Source: Alistipes sp. | GTDB taxonomy: Bacteria; Bacteroidota; Bacteroidia; Bacteroidales; Rikenellaceae | Direction of reading: 5' to 3' | Assembly: GCA_017380955.1 (NCBI GenBank) | Contig: JAFOCZ010000144.1 | Span: 1 to 5,907 of the forward strand | Length of the DNA: 5,907 bases | Shown here: piece after piece, positions 5,805 to 5,907 of the stretch | How the letters are laid out: each line of letters opens with the position of its first letter | How positions within the stretch are numbered: position 1 is the first letter of the stretch | The notes under the pieces: model-generated | Seen by the model: the letters and a program-made list of their open reading frames with translations, nothing else | Databases searched by the model: none | What the model was told of the DNA's origin: nothing | Made by a program: the position numbers and the translations under genes

Positions 5805-5907
5805 TGTCATCCCGAGCCTGCCGAGGGATCTCCTCGTAGGCCGCACCGTTGACAACGAACACATAGCGAGGAGATTCTTCGACTACACTTCGTTCCGCTC
5901 AGAATGA
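5805..5907. repeat. Dispersed hairpin element, copy 2 (cut by window edge)
   Basis: It begins with TGTCATCCCGAGC and GCCGAGGGATCTCCT as in copy 1, and ends with GAGGAGATTCTTCGACT and CGCTCAGAATGA at the right edge. The loop shares CCGCA and GACAACGA (5851-5858) with copy 1, so the two are homologous along their length and not only in the arms. Copy 2 is a diverged version, with small deletions in the left arm and changes in the right. It probably ends a few bases outside the window. Confidence 0.85.

Noticed and set aside
5458..5907. Insertion sequence with its own transposase
   Set aside because: The inverted ends look like an element, but no frame inside encodes a transposase; at most it is a non-autonomous repeat.

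Overview
The window looks like chromosomal DNA of a member of the Bacteroidota, most likely Bacteroidales and possibly Alistipes-like. Three things point there: TAnnTTTG-type -7 boxes in front of both divergent genes, starts without a clear Shine-Dalgarno sequence, and a PotA with a long extra C-terminal module. The A/G-rich dispersed repeats between genes fit this group in my recollection. The genus is inference; no rRNA or other marker gene is present.

Layout: (1) 2-250, plus strand: the last 82 residues of an NADPH-dependent glutamate synthase small subunit (GltD/GltA type), entering from the left edge. (2) 251-566: a 316-base gap between convergent genes with no credible gene. It holds a long imperfect palindrome centred on a terminator, a second terminator hairpin, and a 9-bp tandem array followed by its own inverted, degenerate partner. 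(3) 567-3095, minus strand: a complete M1-family zinc aminopeptidase with a lipoprotein-type signal. (4) 3096-3257: a divergent promoter region with back-to-back -7 boxes around a short dyad, and a possible 19-codon leader ORF. (5) 3258-4643 and 4647-5447, plus strand: potA and potB, the ATPase and one permease of a spermidine/putrescine ABC importer, 3 nt apart. (6) 5448-5907: repeat-only DNA. Inverted A/G-rich arms enclose a long hairpin element, and a second copy of that hairpin runs off the right edge.

Function: PotA and PotB would need a second permease (PotC) and a binding protein (PotD) to make a working importer. Neither is in the window, and at least 460 bases of repeats follow potB where potC would normally be expected. 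GltD assimilates ammonium into glutamate, and the aminopeptidase is an envelope peptidase; neither has an evident functional link to the pot genes.

I saw no phage, toxin, defence or CRISPR system. The most unusual content is the layered palindromic architecture of the two repeat regions. Each combines short purine-rich tandem units, an inverted partner array and hairpins, and each starts within about 10 nt of, or directly at, a gene end.
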